This document shows, in pieces, positions 11,537 to 21,024 of a stretch of DNA of 64,000 bases. Where the stretch lies: the NCBI RefSeq assembly GCF_019204025.1, contig NZ_JAGSPB010000001.1, forward strand, positions 806,001-870,000. Reading direction: 5' to 3'. The DNA is from Erythrobacter ani. Lineage in GTDB: Bacteria > Pseudomonadota > Alphaproteobacteria > Sphingomonadales > Sphingomonadaceae. The position numbers were made by a program, and so were the translations under genes. The notes beneath the pieces were generated by a model. It was not told where the DNA came from. It searched no databases and worked only from the letters and a program-made list of their open reading frames with translations. Each line of letters opens with the position of its first letter. Within the stretch, counting starts at the first letter, position 1.

Positions 11537-11606
11537 TTGCGACGCGACCTCCTCCGTCACGCGTAAATAGGACACAATGGTGCCTGCTTAAAGGTTTTTG
11601 GCTCAC

Positions 11607-11638
11607 AAAAATTGTGCGACGCAGCGACGCGCTGCGTC
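11607..11638 (-). terminator. Terminator of the acyltransferase-DUF1295 operon
   Basis: On the minus strand a perfect 8-bp stem (GACGCAGC / GCTGCGTC, 5-base loop, 11618-11638) is followed after GCACAA by TTTTT (11611-11607). It begins 12 bases past the DUF1295 stop. Confidence 0.7.
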
Positions 11639-11649
11639 AGCCTGTCCGA

Positions 11650-12450
11650 TCAGTCCGCGGTTTTCGGAGGCATGGGGACAAATGCCGAGGTGCGCCGCTT
11701 GTAATCGGCGTATTTGTCGCCCTTGGATTTATCCATCCCTTTTTCCAACAACGTCACCCCCGACCATTTTGTCAGAGTGAATGTGAGGAAAATCTGACCT
11801 ATCACGGTGTAGAGCGCGTATTCCCAACCGGCGCTCGCGCAGACCAGCCAGATGCCCCACCAGGCCATGAAATCGCCGAAGTAATTCGGGTGGCGAGTAT
11901 AGCGCCACAGGCCCGTATCAAGCACCTTGCCATCATTTTCGGGATTGTTCTTGAAGCGGGTCAGCTGCCAGTCGCCAACCCATTCGAAAAAGATGCCGAT
12001 CAAAAAGACGGCAACCCCAGCATAGGCGAGCGCGGTGATCGGCGCGGGCGCTTCGCTTGCGAGAATGCCGACCTGCGCCGGGCTCGATACCGCAAACAGC
12101 AGAACTGCCTGGCCAAGCCAGACCTTGGTCAGCGCGGCGATGACGAAATTGCCTTTCTCGCGGTCCTTCTTGAGGATCATCTTGTAGCGTTTGTCTTCGC
12201 CATGTTTCCACCAGCGCGCGAACAGATAGATGCCGAGGCGGAAGCCCCAGGCCGCCGTCATCGCCAGCAGCAAGGTCGCGAGCGGCCCCGGTTCATCGAG
12301 TTGTATCCAGCTGACGAGCGCCATCACACCCATCCCCGCGCCCCAGAACGCATCGACGAACGAGACGTCATTGATCCGCACGGAAATAACCCATTGGATC
12401 AGCACCAGCACGACCAGAACCGCGGCATTGATCGCCAAAGCTTCAAACAT
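11650..12450 (-). CDS. DUF1295 family membrane protein (steroid 5-alpha-reductase-like)
   Basis: This 266-residue polytopic inner-membrane protein has the conserved C-terminal block TGLWRYTRHPNYFGDFMAWWGIW, the signature of DUF1295 and the wider steroid 5-alpha-reductase/isoprenylcysteine methyltransferase fold, in which the RHPxY segment binds the cofactor. The N-terminus has NDVSFVDAFWG, also typical. It probably reduces or modifies a lipid-like substrate; no member close to this branch is well characterised. Its start overlaps the end of the acyltransferase gene by 8 bases, so the two are translated together, consistent with a lipid-related role. Confidence 0.85.
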   Translation of the reverse strand: MFEALAINAAVLVVLVLIQWVISVRINDVSFVDAFWGAGMGVMALVSWIQLDEPGPLATLLLAMTAAWGFRLGIYLFARWWKHGEDKRYKMILKKDREKGNFVIAALTKVWLGQAVLLFAVSSPAQVGILASEAPAPITALAYAGVAVFLIGIFFEWVGDWQLTRFKNNPENDGKVLDTGLWRYTRHPNYFGDFMAWWGIWLVCASAGWEYALYTVIGQIFLTFTLTKWSGVTLLEKGMDKSKGDKYADYKRRTSAFVPMPPKTAD

Positions 12451-13072
12451 CGTTCCTGCCTTCGATAATTGCCTTTGCCTGAGCTTCGAGCACCTTGAAC
12501 CGGTCGTAATCGGGCATTTGGGAGCGGAACCATTGCGCCAGTTTCAGCAGGTCCTCACCATAATTCCCGGACGGGATCAGCGGTTCACCGAACCCGATGA
12601 TCATGTTCTCGTTATCCGCGTAGGCGGGAACGATCGGAACTGCCGCAGCCTGCGCGATATTGTAGAACCCTGACCGCCATTTGCCATCGGAGGAGCGCGT
12701 CCCTTCGGCCGCCATTACGAGAGCAAGCTCCTTGCGCCGCTCGAATTCGGCCTTCATCTGATCGACCGTGTTGGCCTTCTTCGTGCGGTCGACCGATATA
12801 CCGCCCATGTCGAGCATGAAGTTGCGCATCATCCCTTGAAACAAGGTGTGCTTGCCCATGAAATTGGGCTGCACCTGTTCATGGTGCGTGGCGCCTGCGA
12901 AGAACACGAAGTCCCAGTTGGACGTGTGCGGCGCGCCGGCGATCACGTATTTCTTGAGATGCTTCGGAAGGTGCCCTTCGATCTTCCATCCCTTCCAGCG
13001 ATACAGGAACAGGATGATGCGGTTCACGATCCGCGAAAGCAGCGTGACGTTGCGGGTTTCATTGTGTCGCAA
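12443..13072 (-). CDS. Lysophospholipid acyltransferase-like (PlsC superfamily) protein
   Basis: This 209-residue protein belongs to the 1-acylglycerol-3-phosphate acyltransferase superfamily. The catalytic HxxxxD motif is HTSNWD near residue 49, block II includes GKHTLF, and block III reads EGTRS (about 126-130), followed by the PIVPAYAD segment. It probably acylates a glycerophospholipid or related alcohol at the inner membrane. The start appears to be TTG at 13072, with GGAG/GAGAG 7-11 bases upstream; no in-frame ATG exists before the first motif. It is the first gene of a two-gene unit with the DUF1295 protein. Confidence 0.83.
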   Translation of the reverse strand: MRHNETRNVTLLSRIVNRIILFLYRWKGWKIEGHLPKHLKKYVIAGAPHTSNWDFVFFAGATHHEQVQPNFMGKHTLFQGMMRNFMLDMGGISVDRTKKANTVDQMKAEFERRKELALVMAAEGTRSSDGKWRSGFYNIAQAAAVPIVPAYADNENMIIGFGEPLIPSGNYGEDLLKLAQWFRSQMPDYDRFKVLEAQAKAIIEGRNDV

Positions 13073-13157
13073 GTGTTTTCTCTCTCCCCCGAAGCGTTCT
13101 GACTAGCAGTTACGCAAGGGAATGCGAGGGGGTTTCATGCGATCAATCGATTGGCGT

Positions 13158-13679
13158 TCATCCGCCGATCTCGGCTATCAGTTCGCCCAGCGCCCAGAAA
13201 CCAAACAGGACCAAAGGCAGCAGCATCGCTCCCAACCCGACAGCCGCGCGCCATCTTCCGGGACTGAGCCATTGTGCACGGCGCGCGGTATGCAAGAACA
13301 CGACACCCGCAGGCAGGCTGAATGCCAATGCGGTCACGAGCCCCGGCTGGTAGCTTTGCATCCAAAGCGCGCCTGCAAGATGTGGGACGACCGCATTTGC
13401 CGCCATCATGGTGGCGATGACACAGCTCATGAAAACGAGCCCCGGGGCCGCATTGCGGCGCGCTCTCAAGAGAACCAGTGCAGGGATGAACGTGAACAGG
13501 GCAAGCCCTGCGTAAATGCGGCCAGGTGACGGAATTGCGATAGAAAACCCGGTCGCATTCGCCAAATCTGTGGGCGCCGACGGATAGATCGCGAGCGCAA
13601 TCGCCTCCTCGGCATTATGAACCAATACCGCCAACAACAATGCGAGGCACCATCCGCGAAAAGCTGCGGCAGGTGTCAC
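13158..13679 (-). CDS. HXXEE domain membrane protein
   Basis: The 173 residues include the family motif H-N-A-E-E (in [12 protein letters not shown], about residues 23-34) in the first hydrophobic segment, followed by several further transmembrane stretches. HXXEE proteins are small bacterial membrane proteins with conserved acidic and His residues suggestive of metal binding, but they have no proven function. The start is GTG at 13679, overlapping the mccB stop as GTGA, which argues for translational coupling with the leucine-degradation operon. The frame is open far upstream inside mccB, but that part is the shadow of the carboxylase. Confidence 0.75.
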   Translation of the reverse strand: MTPAAAFRGWCLALLLAVLVHNAEEAIALAIYPSAPTDLANATGFSIAIPSPGRIYAGLALFTFIPALVLLRARRNAAPGLVFMSCVIATMMAANAVVPHLAGALWMQSYQPGLVTALAFSLPAGVVFLHTARRAQWLSPGRWRAAVGLGAMLLPLVLFGFWALGELIAEIGG

Positions 13680-15283
13680 ATCCTGAACACGCCAAACGCG
13701 GGCCGCTCCGCAATCGGCGCCTCCAGCGTCGCGGCGAAGGCCAGCCCCAGCACGTCGCGGGTCTGCACCGGGTCGATCACGCCGTCGTCCCACAGCCGCG
13801 CGGTGGCGTAATAGGGATTGCCTTCGTCTTCGTATTTCTGACGGATCGGAGCCTTGAAGGCCTCGGCCTCTTCCTCGGTCCAAGTGCCGGCATCGCGGTG
13901 GACGGTCGCGAGCACGCTGGCGGCCTGTTCGCCGCCCATCACGCTGATGCGGGCATTGGGCCAGGTGAACAGGAAGCGCGGCGAGTAAGCGCGGCCCGCC
14001 ATGCCGTAATTGCCCGCGCCAAAGCTGCCGCCGATCACGACAGTGATTTTAGGCACAGTCGCGGTCGCAACTGCCGTAACCAGCTTTGCGCCATGCTTGG
14101 CGATGCCTTCGGCCTCGTACTTCCCGCCGACCATGAAGCCCGAGATGTTCTGCAGGAAGAGCAGCGGTATGCGGCGCTGGCAGGCGAGCTCGATAAAATG
14201 CGCGCCTTTCTGCGCGCTTTCGGAAAACAGCACGCCGTTGTTTGCAAGGATCGCCACCGGCATTCCCCAGATATGGGCGAAGCCGCACACAAGAGTGCTG
14301 CCGTAATGTTGTTTGAACTCGTGGAACTCGGAGCCGTCGACCAGCCGCGCAATCACTTCCTTCACGTCATAGGGCGCGCGCACATCGTCGGGCACGATGG
14401 CGTAGAGATCGTCCGCATCGAACTTAGGCGGGCGCGGGTCTTTGAGCGCGATGTCTTTCGCCGCACCCGTGTTCTCGCCAAGGTGCGAGACGATATCGCG
14501 CACGATGGTGAGCGCGTGCTCGTCATTTTCGGCCAAGTGATCGACCACGCCCGATTTCTTGGCGTGGAGGTCGCCGCCGCCCAGATCCTCGGCGCTGATT
14601 TCCTCGCCCGTCGCGGCTTTCACCAGCGGCGGGCCGGCGAGGAAGATCGTCCCCTGATTGCGCACGATCACCGTCTCGTCCGACATGGCGGGCACATAAG
14701 CGCCGCCCGCGGTGCACGAACCCATCACGCAGGCGATCTGCGGAATGCCGAGCGCCGACATGTTCGCCTGATTGAAGAAGATGCGCCCGAAATGATCGCG
14801 GTCAGGGAAGACCTCGGCCTGATGCGGCAGGTTCGCGCCGCCGCTATCGACCAGATAGATGCACGGCAGCCGGTTTTCCTGCGCAATCTCCTGCGCGCGC
14901 AGGTGCTTCTTCACCGTCATCGGATAGTAGGTGCCGCCTTTCACCGTGGCATCATTGCACACGATCATCACCTGACGGCCCGAGACGCGCCCGATCCCGC
15001 AGATCAGCGAGGCGCCATTGATGTCGCCCTCATACATGCCGTTCGCCGCAAGCTGCCCGATTTCGAGAAAAGGGGAGCCCGGATCGAGCAGACGCTCCAC
15101 CCGCTCACGCGGAAGCAGCTTGCCGCGCGATACATGCCGCTCGCGCGAGCGCTCCGGCCCGCCGAGCGCGGCTTCGGCGACGGCAGCGCGCAGGTCGGTC
15201 GCGAGCTCCTTGTTATGCGCAAACCGCGCCTTGGCGTCGGGTGCTTCGCGGTCGAGCTTCGAGGTGAGAACAGACGCGCTCAC
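13676..15283 (-). CDS. mccB: Methylcrotonyl-CoA carboxylase beta (carboxyltransferase) subunit
   Basis: This subunit transfers carboxyl from biotin to 3-methylcrotonyl-CoA, step four of leucine breakdown. The 535 residues are the right length. Hallmarks include the acyl-CoA carboxylase N-terminal block [21 protein letters not shown], the oxyanion-forming Gly-rich runs ([33 protein letters not shown]) and the C-terminal [19 protein letters not shown]. The VDSGGANLP and [11 protein letters not shown] stretches are typical of MCC rather than propionyl-CoA carboxylase. It starts with an ATGA overlap on the isovaleryl-CoA dehydrogenase gene, which supports the leucine pathway. The biotin-carrying alpha subunit is not in this window. 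Confidence 0.92.
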   Translation of the reverse strand: MSASVLTSKLDREAPDAKARFAHNKELATDLRAAVAEAALGGPERSRERHVSRGKLLPRERVERLLDPGSPFLEIGQLAANGMYEGDINGASLICGIGRVSGRQVMIVCNDATVKGGTYYPMTVKKHLRAQEIAQENRLPCIYLVDSGGANLPHQAEVFPDRDHFGRIFFNQANMSALGIPQIACVMGSCTAGGAYVPAMSDETVIVRNQGTIFLAGPPLVKAATGEEISAEDLGGGDLHAKKSGVVDHLAENDEHALTIVRDIVSHLGENTGAAKDIALKDPRPPKFDADDLYAIVPDDVRAPYDVKEVIARLVDGSEFHEFKQHYGSTLVCGFAHIWGMPVAILANNGVLFSESAQKGAHFIELACQRRIPLLFLQNISGFMVGGKYEAEGIAKHGAKLVTAVATATVPKITVVIGGSFGAGNYGMAGRAYSPRFLFTWPNARISVMGGEQAASVLATVHRDAGTWTEEEAEAFKAPIRQKYEDEGNPYYATARLWDDGVIDPVQTRDVLGLAFAATLEAPIAERPAFGVFRM

Positions 15284-16446
15284 CCCGCCGCCCCGATCAA
15301 CTCGCGGCCGATCAGCATGCGGCGGATCTCGTTCGTGCCTGCGCCGATATCGAGCAGCTTCGCATCGCGCATATAGCGCTCCACCGGCCAGTCGAGTGTG
15401 TAGCCCGCGCCGCCCAGCGCCTGCACGCTCTCGGCTGCGACACGGAATGCGTTCTCGCTTGAGAGCAGGATCACGCCCGCCGCATCGAAGCGCGTCGTAT
15501 TGCCCGCATCGCAGGCCTTGGCCACTGCATAAGTGTATGCGCGGGCCGATTGCAGCGCGACATACATGTCAGCGACTTTCGCTTGCATCAGCTGGAAGCT
15601 GCCGATGGGTTTGCCGAATTGCTTGCGTTCGCGCAGATACGGGATGACCGTGTCGAGACACGCCTGCATGATCCCTAACTGCAATCCGGCGAGCACCACG
15701 CGCTCGTAATCGAGTCCGCTCATCAACACGCCCACGCCGCCATTGACCGGCCCCATCACACGGTCTTCGGGGATATGGCAGTCATCGAACACCAGCTCTG
15801 CCGTGGGCGAGCCCTTCATCCCGACCTTCTCGATCTTCTGCCCGATTGAAAACCCTTCGTCGCCTTTTTCGATGAGGAAGGCGGTGATGCCGCGTGATCC
15901 GGCCTGCCCGTCGGTCTTCGCGTAAACCACCAGCGTATCGGCTTCCGGAGCGTTGGTGATCCAGAACTTGGTGCCATTGAGGACGTACCCGCCCTGAACG
16001 GCTTCGGCCTTGAGCTTCATCGAAACCACGTCCGAACCGGCGCCCGCCTCGCTCATCGCCAGCGACCCGACATGCTCGCCGGAGATGAGGCCGGGCAGGT
16101 ATTTCGCCTTCTGCTCATCATTGCCCCAGCGGCGGATCTGGTTGAGGCACAGGTTCGAATGCGCCCCGTAGGAGAGGCCCAGCGAAGCGCTGGCGCGGCT
16201 TACTTCTTCTACGGCAATGACGTGTTCGAGATAGCCGAGGCCCAGCCCGCCATCTTCCTGCTCAACGGTGATCCCGTGGAGGCCAAGCTCGCCCATCGGC
16301 TGCCACAGTTCGCGCGGAAACCAGTCTTCGCGGTCGATCTTCGCGGCAAGCGGCGCGATCTGTTCGTCGGCAAACCGGCCGACACTGTCGCGGATCATTG
16401 CGGCGCTTTCGCCCAGCTGGAAATCGAATTCAGGGGTTGCTCGCAT
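15280..16446 (-). CDS. ivd: Isovaleryl-CoA dehydrogenase
   Basis: This FAD-dependent enzyme oxidises isovaleryl-CoA to 3-methylcrotonyl-CoA, passing electrons to ETF. The 388 residues equal the family length. Signature stretches are [18 protein letters not shown] (substrate and FAD contacts), [18 protein letters not shown], and the C-terminal [22 protein letters not shown]. The active-site Glu of IVD-type enzymes fits the [11 protein letters not shown] segment near residue 250, as opposed to the later position used by most acyl-CoA dehydrogenases. The ATG at 16446 begins the conserved domain; open frame upstream to 17184 is the shadow of the kinase gene. It heads the ivd-mccB-HXXEE operon. 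Confidence 0.93.
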   Translation of the reverse strand: MRATPEFDFQLGESAAMIRDSVGRFADEQIAPLAAKIDREDWFPRELWQPMGELGLHGITVEQEDGGLGLGYLEHVIAVEEVSRASASLGLSYGAHSNLCLNQIRRWGNDEQKAKYLPGLISGEHVGSLAMSEAGAGSDVVSMKLKAEAVQGGYVLNGTKFWITNAPEADTLVVYAKTDGQAGSRGITAFLIEKGDEGFSIGQKIEKVGMKGSPTAELVFDDCHIPEDRVMGPVNGGVGVLMSGLDYERVVLAGLQLGIMQACLDTVIPYLRERKQFGKPIGSFQLMQAKVADMYVALQSARAYTYAVAKACDAGNTTRFDAAGVILLSSENAFRVAAESVQALGGAGYTLDWPVERYMRDAKLLDIGAGTNEIRRMLIGRELIGAAG

Positions 16447-16572
16447 GTGAGATATGTCCGTTCGTTGCTCGTGTGCGCCGCCTGTTCGGAACGATCGGTG
16501 CGGCGGTTGATAATTGCTATGCAGCGGCCTTAGCAACGCGGCTCGAAAACGCCAACGCCCTGAAACACCGCG

Positions 16573-18171
16573 GTGTTGTACGAGGGGCTTCCGTCCGTTT
16601 TGACGGGAACACTTGTTGCTGTATGGCGAGCGCGAAACAAGGCCGAAAGGCATGACATACTGACCTGTTCCGAAACCAAGACCTGGCCGACCGGCACCGC
16701 GCCTGCGCGTGAATTCTGCGCCGAGGACAAGCGACTCACGGTCTTGGCAAGCTACGGCATGGATACGCTTGACGGTGACGAGGAGTTGGCCCGCACCGCT
16801 GCCTTCGCGGCAAAACTCTGCGCGGCGCCGATAGCGCTGGTCAGCATCGTCGAGAAGGATCGCCAGCGCTTCCTCGCCCGGACCGGGCTGGAAGATACCG
16901 AGACCCCGCGCGAATGGAGCTTTTGCGCACACGCGATGATCGGCGGCACCGCGACGATCATTCGCGATGCCCGCGAGCATCCGACCTTTTCCGATAATCC
17001 GCTGGTGACGGGTGCTCCCCATGTGCGCTTCTATGCTGGCATTCCGCTCATCAGCAGTGAAGGTGCGCCGCTCGGCACCTTGTGCGTGATCGACACCGAT
17101 GCGCGGCCCGAAGGGCTCGACGCGTTTCAGATCGAAGGTCTGGAGGTTCTCGCAATGGCCGTGCGCAGGCGGCTCGATGCTCACCGTGAATTTGGACGCG
17201 CTTCCGAAGAGATCGAAGAGAGCACGGGGCGCGTCAAATTCGTCCTTGATTCGATGCCGGATATCGCCTGGTCATCGGCAGCAGGCGGCGTGTTCGATTA
17301 TTTCAACGCGCGCTGGGAGGAGATAACCGGACTCTCGCGGCCCAAGAGTGTCGACGATTGGCGAGAAGCCATTCATCCCGATGATTACGACCGGACATCG
17401 GAAAAATTCGCCGAGGCTTTGCGGAACGCTGAAATGTTCGAAGACGAATGGCGCATGCTCCATGCCGACGGCAGCTATCGCTGGACCTTGTCGCGGGCGA
17501 TACCTTCGACCGGCGATCCCAAAACGGCCCGCTGGTTCGGTACGCTCACAGATATCGATGACGCTCATCGCATGTCGGAAGAACGCGAACTGCTCGCTGG
17601 AGAGTTGGCGCACCGGATCAAAAACATCTTTTCGGTCGTGATCGGCCTTATCTCGCTGCGGTCACGTGGTGATGAAGTGTTGAAAGTGTTCGGCGACGTG
17701 CTGGCGGAGAATATCCGGGCCCTTTCGCGGGCGCAGGAATATGCCCTGAGGGTCGAAAACCCCGCCGACAGCGATCTTCACGGCCTGCTGGCCGCTCTGA
17801 TGGAACCATATGGAGCCGGCAATCAGGACACGATCGTCATCACAGGCGACCACGCCGTGGTTGGCGCGCGCGCGACAACCCCGCTTGCTTTGGTATTTCA
17901 CGAACTCGCCACCAATTCTGCCAAATATGGTGCACTAAGCGTCCGCGAGGGCAGGCTGTCGGTGTCCATCAAACGATCGGAGACTGACATCGCCATAGGC
18001 TGGGTCGAAACCGGCGGGCCTCAAGCTGTTGCTCCGGACAGGACAGGCTTCGGCTCTCGTCTGCTGATGGCAACGATCAACAACCAGCTTGGCGGCTCGA
18101 TCGAGCAGGATTGGCGCGACGAAGGCCTGACCGTGCTCATCACGTTGCCCACCGCGCGACTGGCCGAATAG
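16573..18171 (+). CDS. GAF-PAS sensor histidine kinase of the HWE class
   Basis: The protein is up to 532 residues and has no membrane segment, so it is cytosolic. A GAF domain spans about 55-205 (VSIVEKDRQRF...GTLCVIDT), then a PAS domain spans about 215-340 (VLDSMPDIAWSSAAGGVFDYFN; HADGSYRWTLSRA). The HWE dimerisation helix carries the phosphorylatable His in ELAHRIKN. The HWE-type ATPase has FHELATNSAKYGALS and the diagnostic W-x-E-x-GGP (WVETGGP). Alphaproteobacterial relatives often act in the general stress or light response, but no cognate receiver gene is adjacent. The start is uncertain: the GTG at 16573 is the first possibility and ATG at 16759 would remove the first GAF helix. Confidence 0.85.
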   Translation: MLYEGLPSVLTGTLVAVWRARNKAERHDILTCSETKTWPTGTAPAREFCAEDKRLTVLASYGMDTLDGDEELARTAAFAAKLCAAPIALVSIVEKDRQRFLARTGLEDTETPREWSFCAHAMIGGTATIIRDAREHPTFSDNPLVTGAPHVRFYAGIPLISSEGAPLGTLCVIDTDARPEGLDAFQIEGLEVLAMAVRRRLDAHREFGRASEEIEESTGRVKFVLDSMPDIAWSSAAGGVFDYFNARWEEITGLSRPKSVDDWREAIHPDDYDRTSEKFAEALRNAEMFEDEWRMLHADGSYRWTLSRAIPSTGDPKTARWFGTLTDIDDAHRMSEERELLAGELAHRIKNIFSVVIGLISLRSRGDEVLKVFGDVLAENIRALSRAQEYALRVENPADSDLHGLLAALMEPYGAGNQDTIVITGDHAVVGARATTPLALVFHELATNSAKYGALSVREGRLSVSIKRSETDIAIGWVETGGPQAVAPDRTGFGSRLLMATINNQLGGSIEQDWRDEGLTVLITLPTARLAE

Positions 18172-18198
18172 GGCAGCGATCGTTATCGCTGCTGCAAC

Positions 18199-18993
18199 AT
18201 GAGTGCGCCCGATCCGTCAAAAAACCCCATCCTGACCTTCGACCGCGTCGAACGCCGATATGGCGATGATGACGAGATCATCGCTGTCGGCGGCGTGGAT
18301 TGCTCGATCGAGGCGCGGAGTTTCGTGGCCCTGGTCGGCGCATCGGGCTCCGGCAAATCGACGCTGCTCAAGATGGTGAACACGCTGGTCACGCCGACCG
18401 CAGGGCGAGTGCTGTTTGCCGGCGAAGACGTTACGACACAGGGCCAGTCCCAGCTGCGCCGCCGCGTCGGCTACGTTTTTCAGGGCATCGGGCTGTTTCC
18501 CCATTTCAGCGTCGGCGAGAACATCGCCATCGGTCCGCGCCTTGCAGGCGAAACGCTTTCATCCGAGCGGATTGGGGAACTGCTCAGCCTGGTCGAGCTG
18601 GAACCAGACATGGCCAGCCGTGTGCCCGACGAGCTTTCCGGAGGACAGCGTCAGAGGGTCGGTGTGGCCCGGGCGCTGGCGGGCGATCCCGAGCTTCTCT
18701 TGATGGACGAACCGTTCGGCGCGCTTGACCCGATTACCCGCGATGCCTTGGGAGAGAAGGTGCGCGAACTGCACGAAAAGCTCGGCCTGACGACGGTGAT
18801 GGTAACGCACGACATGGCCGAGGCGCTCCTCCTCGCCGACCGCGTACTGGTCATGGATGCAGGGCAATTGGTTGCCGATGCAACCCCGCGTGAATTGCTG
18901 ATGGGGGACGGAGGGGACATCGCGCAAGGCCTCGTTTCGGTGCCCCGGCAGCAAGCTGAAAAGCTTGCAGCGATGGAAGGACGTCTCGCCTGA
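18199..18993 (+). CDS. Osmoprotectant-type ABC transporter ATP-binding protein
   Basis: This 264-residue cytosolic ATPase of a quaternary-amine (OpuC/ProV-type) importer has Walker A GASGSGKST, Q-loop in YVFQGIGLFPH, signature LSGGQRQRVGVARAL, Walker B LLLMDEPFGALDP, and switch His in MVTHD. The MAEALLLADRV segment matches the ProV/OpuCA group. The regulatory CBS domains of E. coli ProV-like proteins are absent; the protein ends shortly after the ABC core. Its stop overlaps the start of the fused permease/binding-protein gene by one base (TGATG), so they form one transport unit. Confidence 0.9.
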   Translation: MSAPDPSKNPILTFDRVERRYGDDDEIIAVGGVDCSIEARSFVALVGASGSGKSTLLKMVNTLVTPTAGRVLFAGEDVTTQGQSQLRRRVGYVFQGIGLFPHFSVGENIAIGPRLAGETLSSERIGELLSLVELEPDMASRVPDELSGGQRQRVGVARALAGDPELLLMDEPFGALDPITRDALGEKVRELHEKLGLTTVMVTHDMAEALLLADRVLVMDAGQLVADATPRELLMGDGGDIAQGLVSVPRQQAEKLAAMEGRLA

Positions 18994-20531
18994 TGGAAAG
19001 CTTCGCGGACATCCTGCTGGGCCTCGGCGACAAGCTGGCTGCGCACGTGGTGCTCGCCGCCAGCGCGATCGCTCTCGGCATTGGGGTCGCGCTGCCACTT
19101 GCGGTCTGGGCCAGCCGGTCCGCGGCCGTTAGCCGGGTTGCTCTGGGCTTTGCCAGCCTGGTCCAGACCATACCTGCGCTTGCGCTATTGGCGCTGTTCT
19201 TCCCGATCCTGCTGTCGCTTCGCGCGGTGTTCGGGGAGGGACTGCCGACGCTCGGCTTTCTGCCCGCGCTGCTTGCACTGGCGCTTTATGCGCTGCTGCC
19301 GATCCTGCGCAACGCAGTGACCGCGCAGGCCAATCTCGATCCCGGTGTACTGGAAGCCGCTGATGGCGTCGGAATGACAGGCTGGCAAAAATTGCGGCTC
19401 GTCGAAGCCCCGTTGTCAGCTCCGTTCATCATGGCGGGCATTCGCACAGCGAGCGTGTGGACGATCGGCGCAGCGACTCTCTCGACGACGATTGGCCAGC
19501 CAAGTCTTGGCGATCCGATCTTCGCCGGGCTGCAAACACAGAACTGGGCGCTGGTGCTGGCGGGGTGTTTCGCGAGTGCGGGGCTGGCGCTTGTCACGGA
19601 CCTGCTGCTTGGTCTGATAGAACGCGGCCTGGCAGACCGGAAACGCTGGCAATGGGCCGGGGGCATGCTTGCCGTGGTGCTAGGGTTATCGGCAGCGCTC
19701 GCCTATCAGTCCGGCGGAAAGAATGACGACGCGATCGTCATCGCGTCCAAGCAATTCTCCGAGCAATACATCCTCGCCCAGCTGATCGGATCGCAACTTG
19801 AACAAGCGGGCTACGAGGTGGAATATCGCGACGGCCTTGGATCGGCAGTGGTGCATAATGCGGTCACCTCTTCGGCCATCGACATTTCGGTCGATTACAC
19901 CGGCACGATCTGGACCAACAATCTCAAGCGCACCGACAATCCGGGCCGCGATGCGATGTATGAAACGATCAGGCAGTGGGAAGCCGAAGAGCACGGCGTC
20001 CGCGTTCTGGGTCGGCTCGGTTTCGAGAATGCCTACGCCTTCGCGATGCGCGAAGACCGCGCCGACGCACTGGGCGTGGCGACACTCGATGATCTCGTAC
20101 CCGTGGCGGGGCAGCTGACAGTTGGCGGCGATCCGGAATTTTTCGAACGGCCCGAATGGGACGCAGTGCGCGAAGCCTATGGGATGAGGTTCGGCGAGAC
20201 CCGCAATTTCTCGCCGACATTCATGTACAATGCGCTGCGTTCCGGTGCAGCCGATGTGATCAGCGCTTACACGTCGGATGGGCGGATTGCGGCTGACAGG
20301 CTGGTTGTTCTCGAAGACCCGCGCGAGGCTCTCCCATCCTACGATGCGATGGTGATGATGTCCCCGCGTATTGCCGGAGACGAAGATGTCGCGGCCGCAC
20401 TCCAACCGCTCATCGGGGCCATCAGCGTGGAGGCGATGCGCGAAGCAAACTTCGCGGTAGACCGAGAAGGCGAAGGCAAGCTCAGCCCGAAGGCAGCGGC
20501 TGCCGACCTCGCTGCGCGGATCGGTCTTTAG
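18993..20531 (+). CDS. Fused permease and substrate-binding protein of an osmoprotectant ABC importer
   Basis: This 512-residue protein couples the membrane and capture functions of a glycine betaine/choline/carnitine-type importer. Residues about 10-205 form the BPD permease domain; the ATPase-docking loop reads EAADGVGMTGWQKLRLVEAPLS. One more helix (about 224-242) leads into the periplasmic OpuAC-type binding domain (about 245-512), which begins IVIASKQFSEQYILAQLIG and contains VDYTGTIWTN. Aromatic residues that could cage a quaternary amine are present, but the ligand is undetermined. Similar fusions are known in the OpuC/OpuF family. The fusion tethers two binding domains per transporter if the permease is a homodimer. 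Confidence 0.9.
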   Translation: MESFADILLGLGDKLAAHVVLAASAIALGIGVALPLAVWASRSAAVSRVALGFASLVQTIPALALLALFFPILLSLRAVFGEGLPTLGFLPALLALALYALLPILRNAVTAQANLDPGVLEAADGVGMTGWQKLRLVEAPLSAPFIMAGIRTASVWTIGAATLSTTIGQPSLGDPIFAGLQTQNWALVLAGCFASAGLALVTDLLLGLIERGLADRKRWQWAGGMLAVVLGLSAALAYQSGGKNDDAIVIASKQFSEQYILAQLIGSQLEQAGYEVEYRDGLGSAVVHNAVTSSAIDISVDYTGTIWTNNLKRTDNPGRDAMYETIRQWEAEEHGVRVLGRLGFENAYAFAMREDRADALGVATLDDLVPVAGQLTVGGDPEFFERPEWDAVREAYGMRFGETRNFSPTFMYNALRSGAADVISAYTSDGRIAADRLVVLEDPREALPSYDAMVMMSPRIAGDEDVAAALQPLIGAISVEAMREANFAVDREGEGKLSPKAAAADLAARIGL

Positions 20532-20537
20532 AAACGG

Positions 20538-20966
20538 CTATCTCGCCCGGCGCCAGAACTGGGTCTGGCAGAAGGGGCCGATGCAGCCCTTCACTTCAAG
20601 AGTGTCCGCGTTCTTGCGCCGCACGACCGAGCGGTAATCCTTGCCGGATTTGGGATCATAGATCCGCCCGCGCCAGAGGTCTCGATCTTCCGTGAATTTG
20701 AACAGCACCGGCAGGCCGAGCAGCTTGCGGGTCTGCAGGCGCGGGTCCGGATTGTTGATGTCGCGCTGATCGACGCCATCTGGCGGGGGGACCAGAAATT
20801 TCGCGATGCGCCCGCAAGTGCTCTCGCCGCATTTGCCGATGCTGACCACCGCATCCTTTTCGGCGGTAACCCAGCGCCCTGCGATGGAATCCGCAGCGAG
20901 TGCAGGCGTCGAAATCGTGGCGAGCGCCGCTGTCAGCGTGGCGGCGGCGGCAAGGCGCATGGTCAT
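20538..20966 (-). CDS. DUF2147 family secreted protein
   Basis: This 142-residue protein has a signal peptide (TMRLAAAATLTAALATISTPALA). The mature part shows the DUF2147 pattern: 'GRWVTAEKDAVVSIGKC....CGRI', then 'GLPVLFKF' and 'W.GRIYDPKSGKDY.S', with a C-terminal cysteine pair (GCIGPFCQTQFWRR). It is probably a periplasmic lipocalin-like beta-barrel of unknown role. The ATG at 20966 is favoured by GGAG 6 bases upstream; a second ATG two codons on is possible. It lies 58 bases behind the methyltransferase gene and converges with the osmoprotectant transporter. Confidence 0.82.
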   Translation of the reverse strand: MTMRLAAAATLTAALATISTPALAADSIAGRWVTAEKDAVVSIGKCGESTCGRIAKFLVPPPDGVDQRDINNPDPRLQTRKLLGLPVLFKFTEDRDLWRGRIYDPKSGKDYRSVVRRKNADTLEVKGCIGPFCQTQFWRRAR

Positions 20967-21024
20967 CTCATTCTCCAGGTCGATCGCTCGATATTCGTCC
21001 GCGCCAGCTGCAAGGTTACAGTGC

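Noticed and set aside
13640..15376. Plus-strand open frame of 578 codons opposite mccB
   Set aside because: Antisense to mccB, with no recognisable domain.
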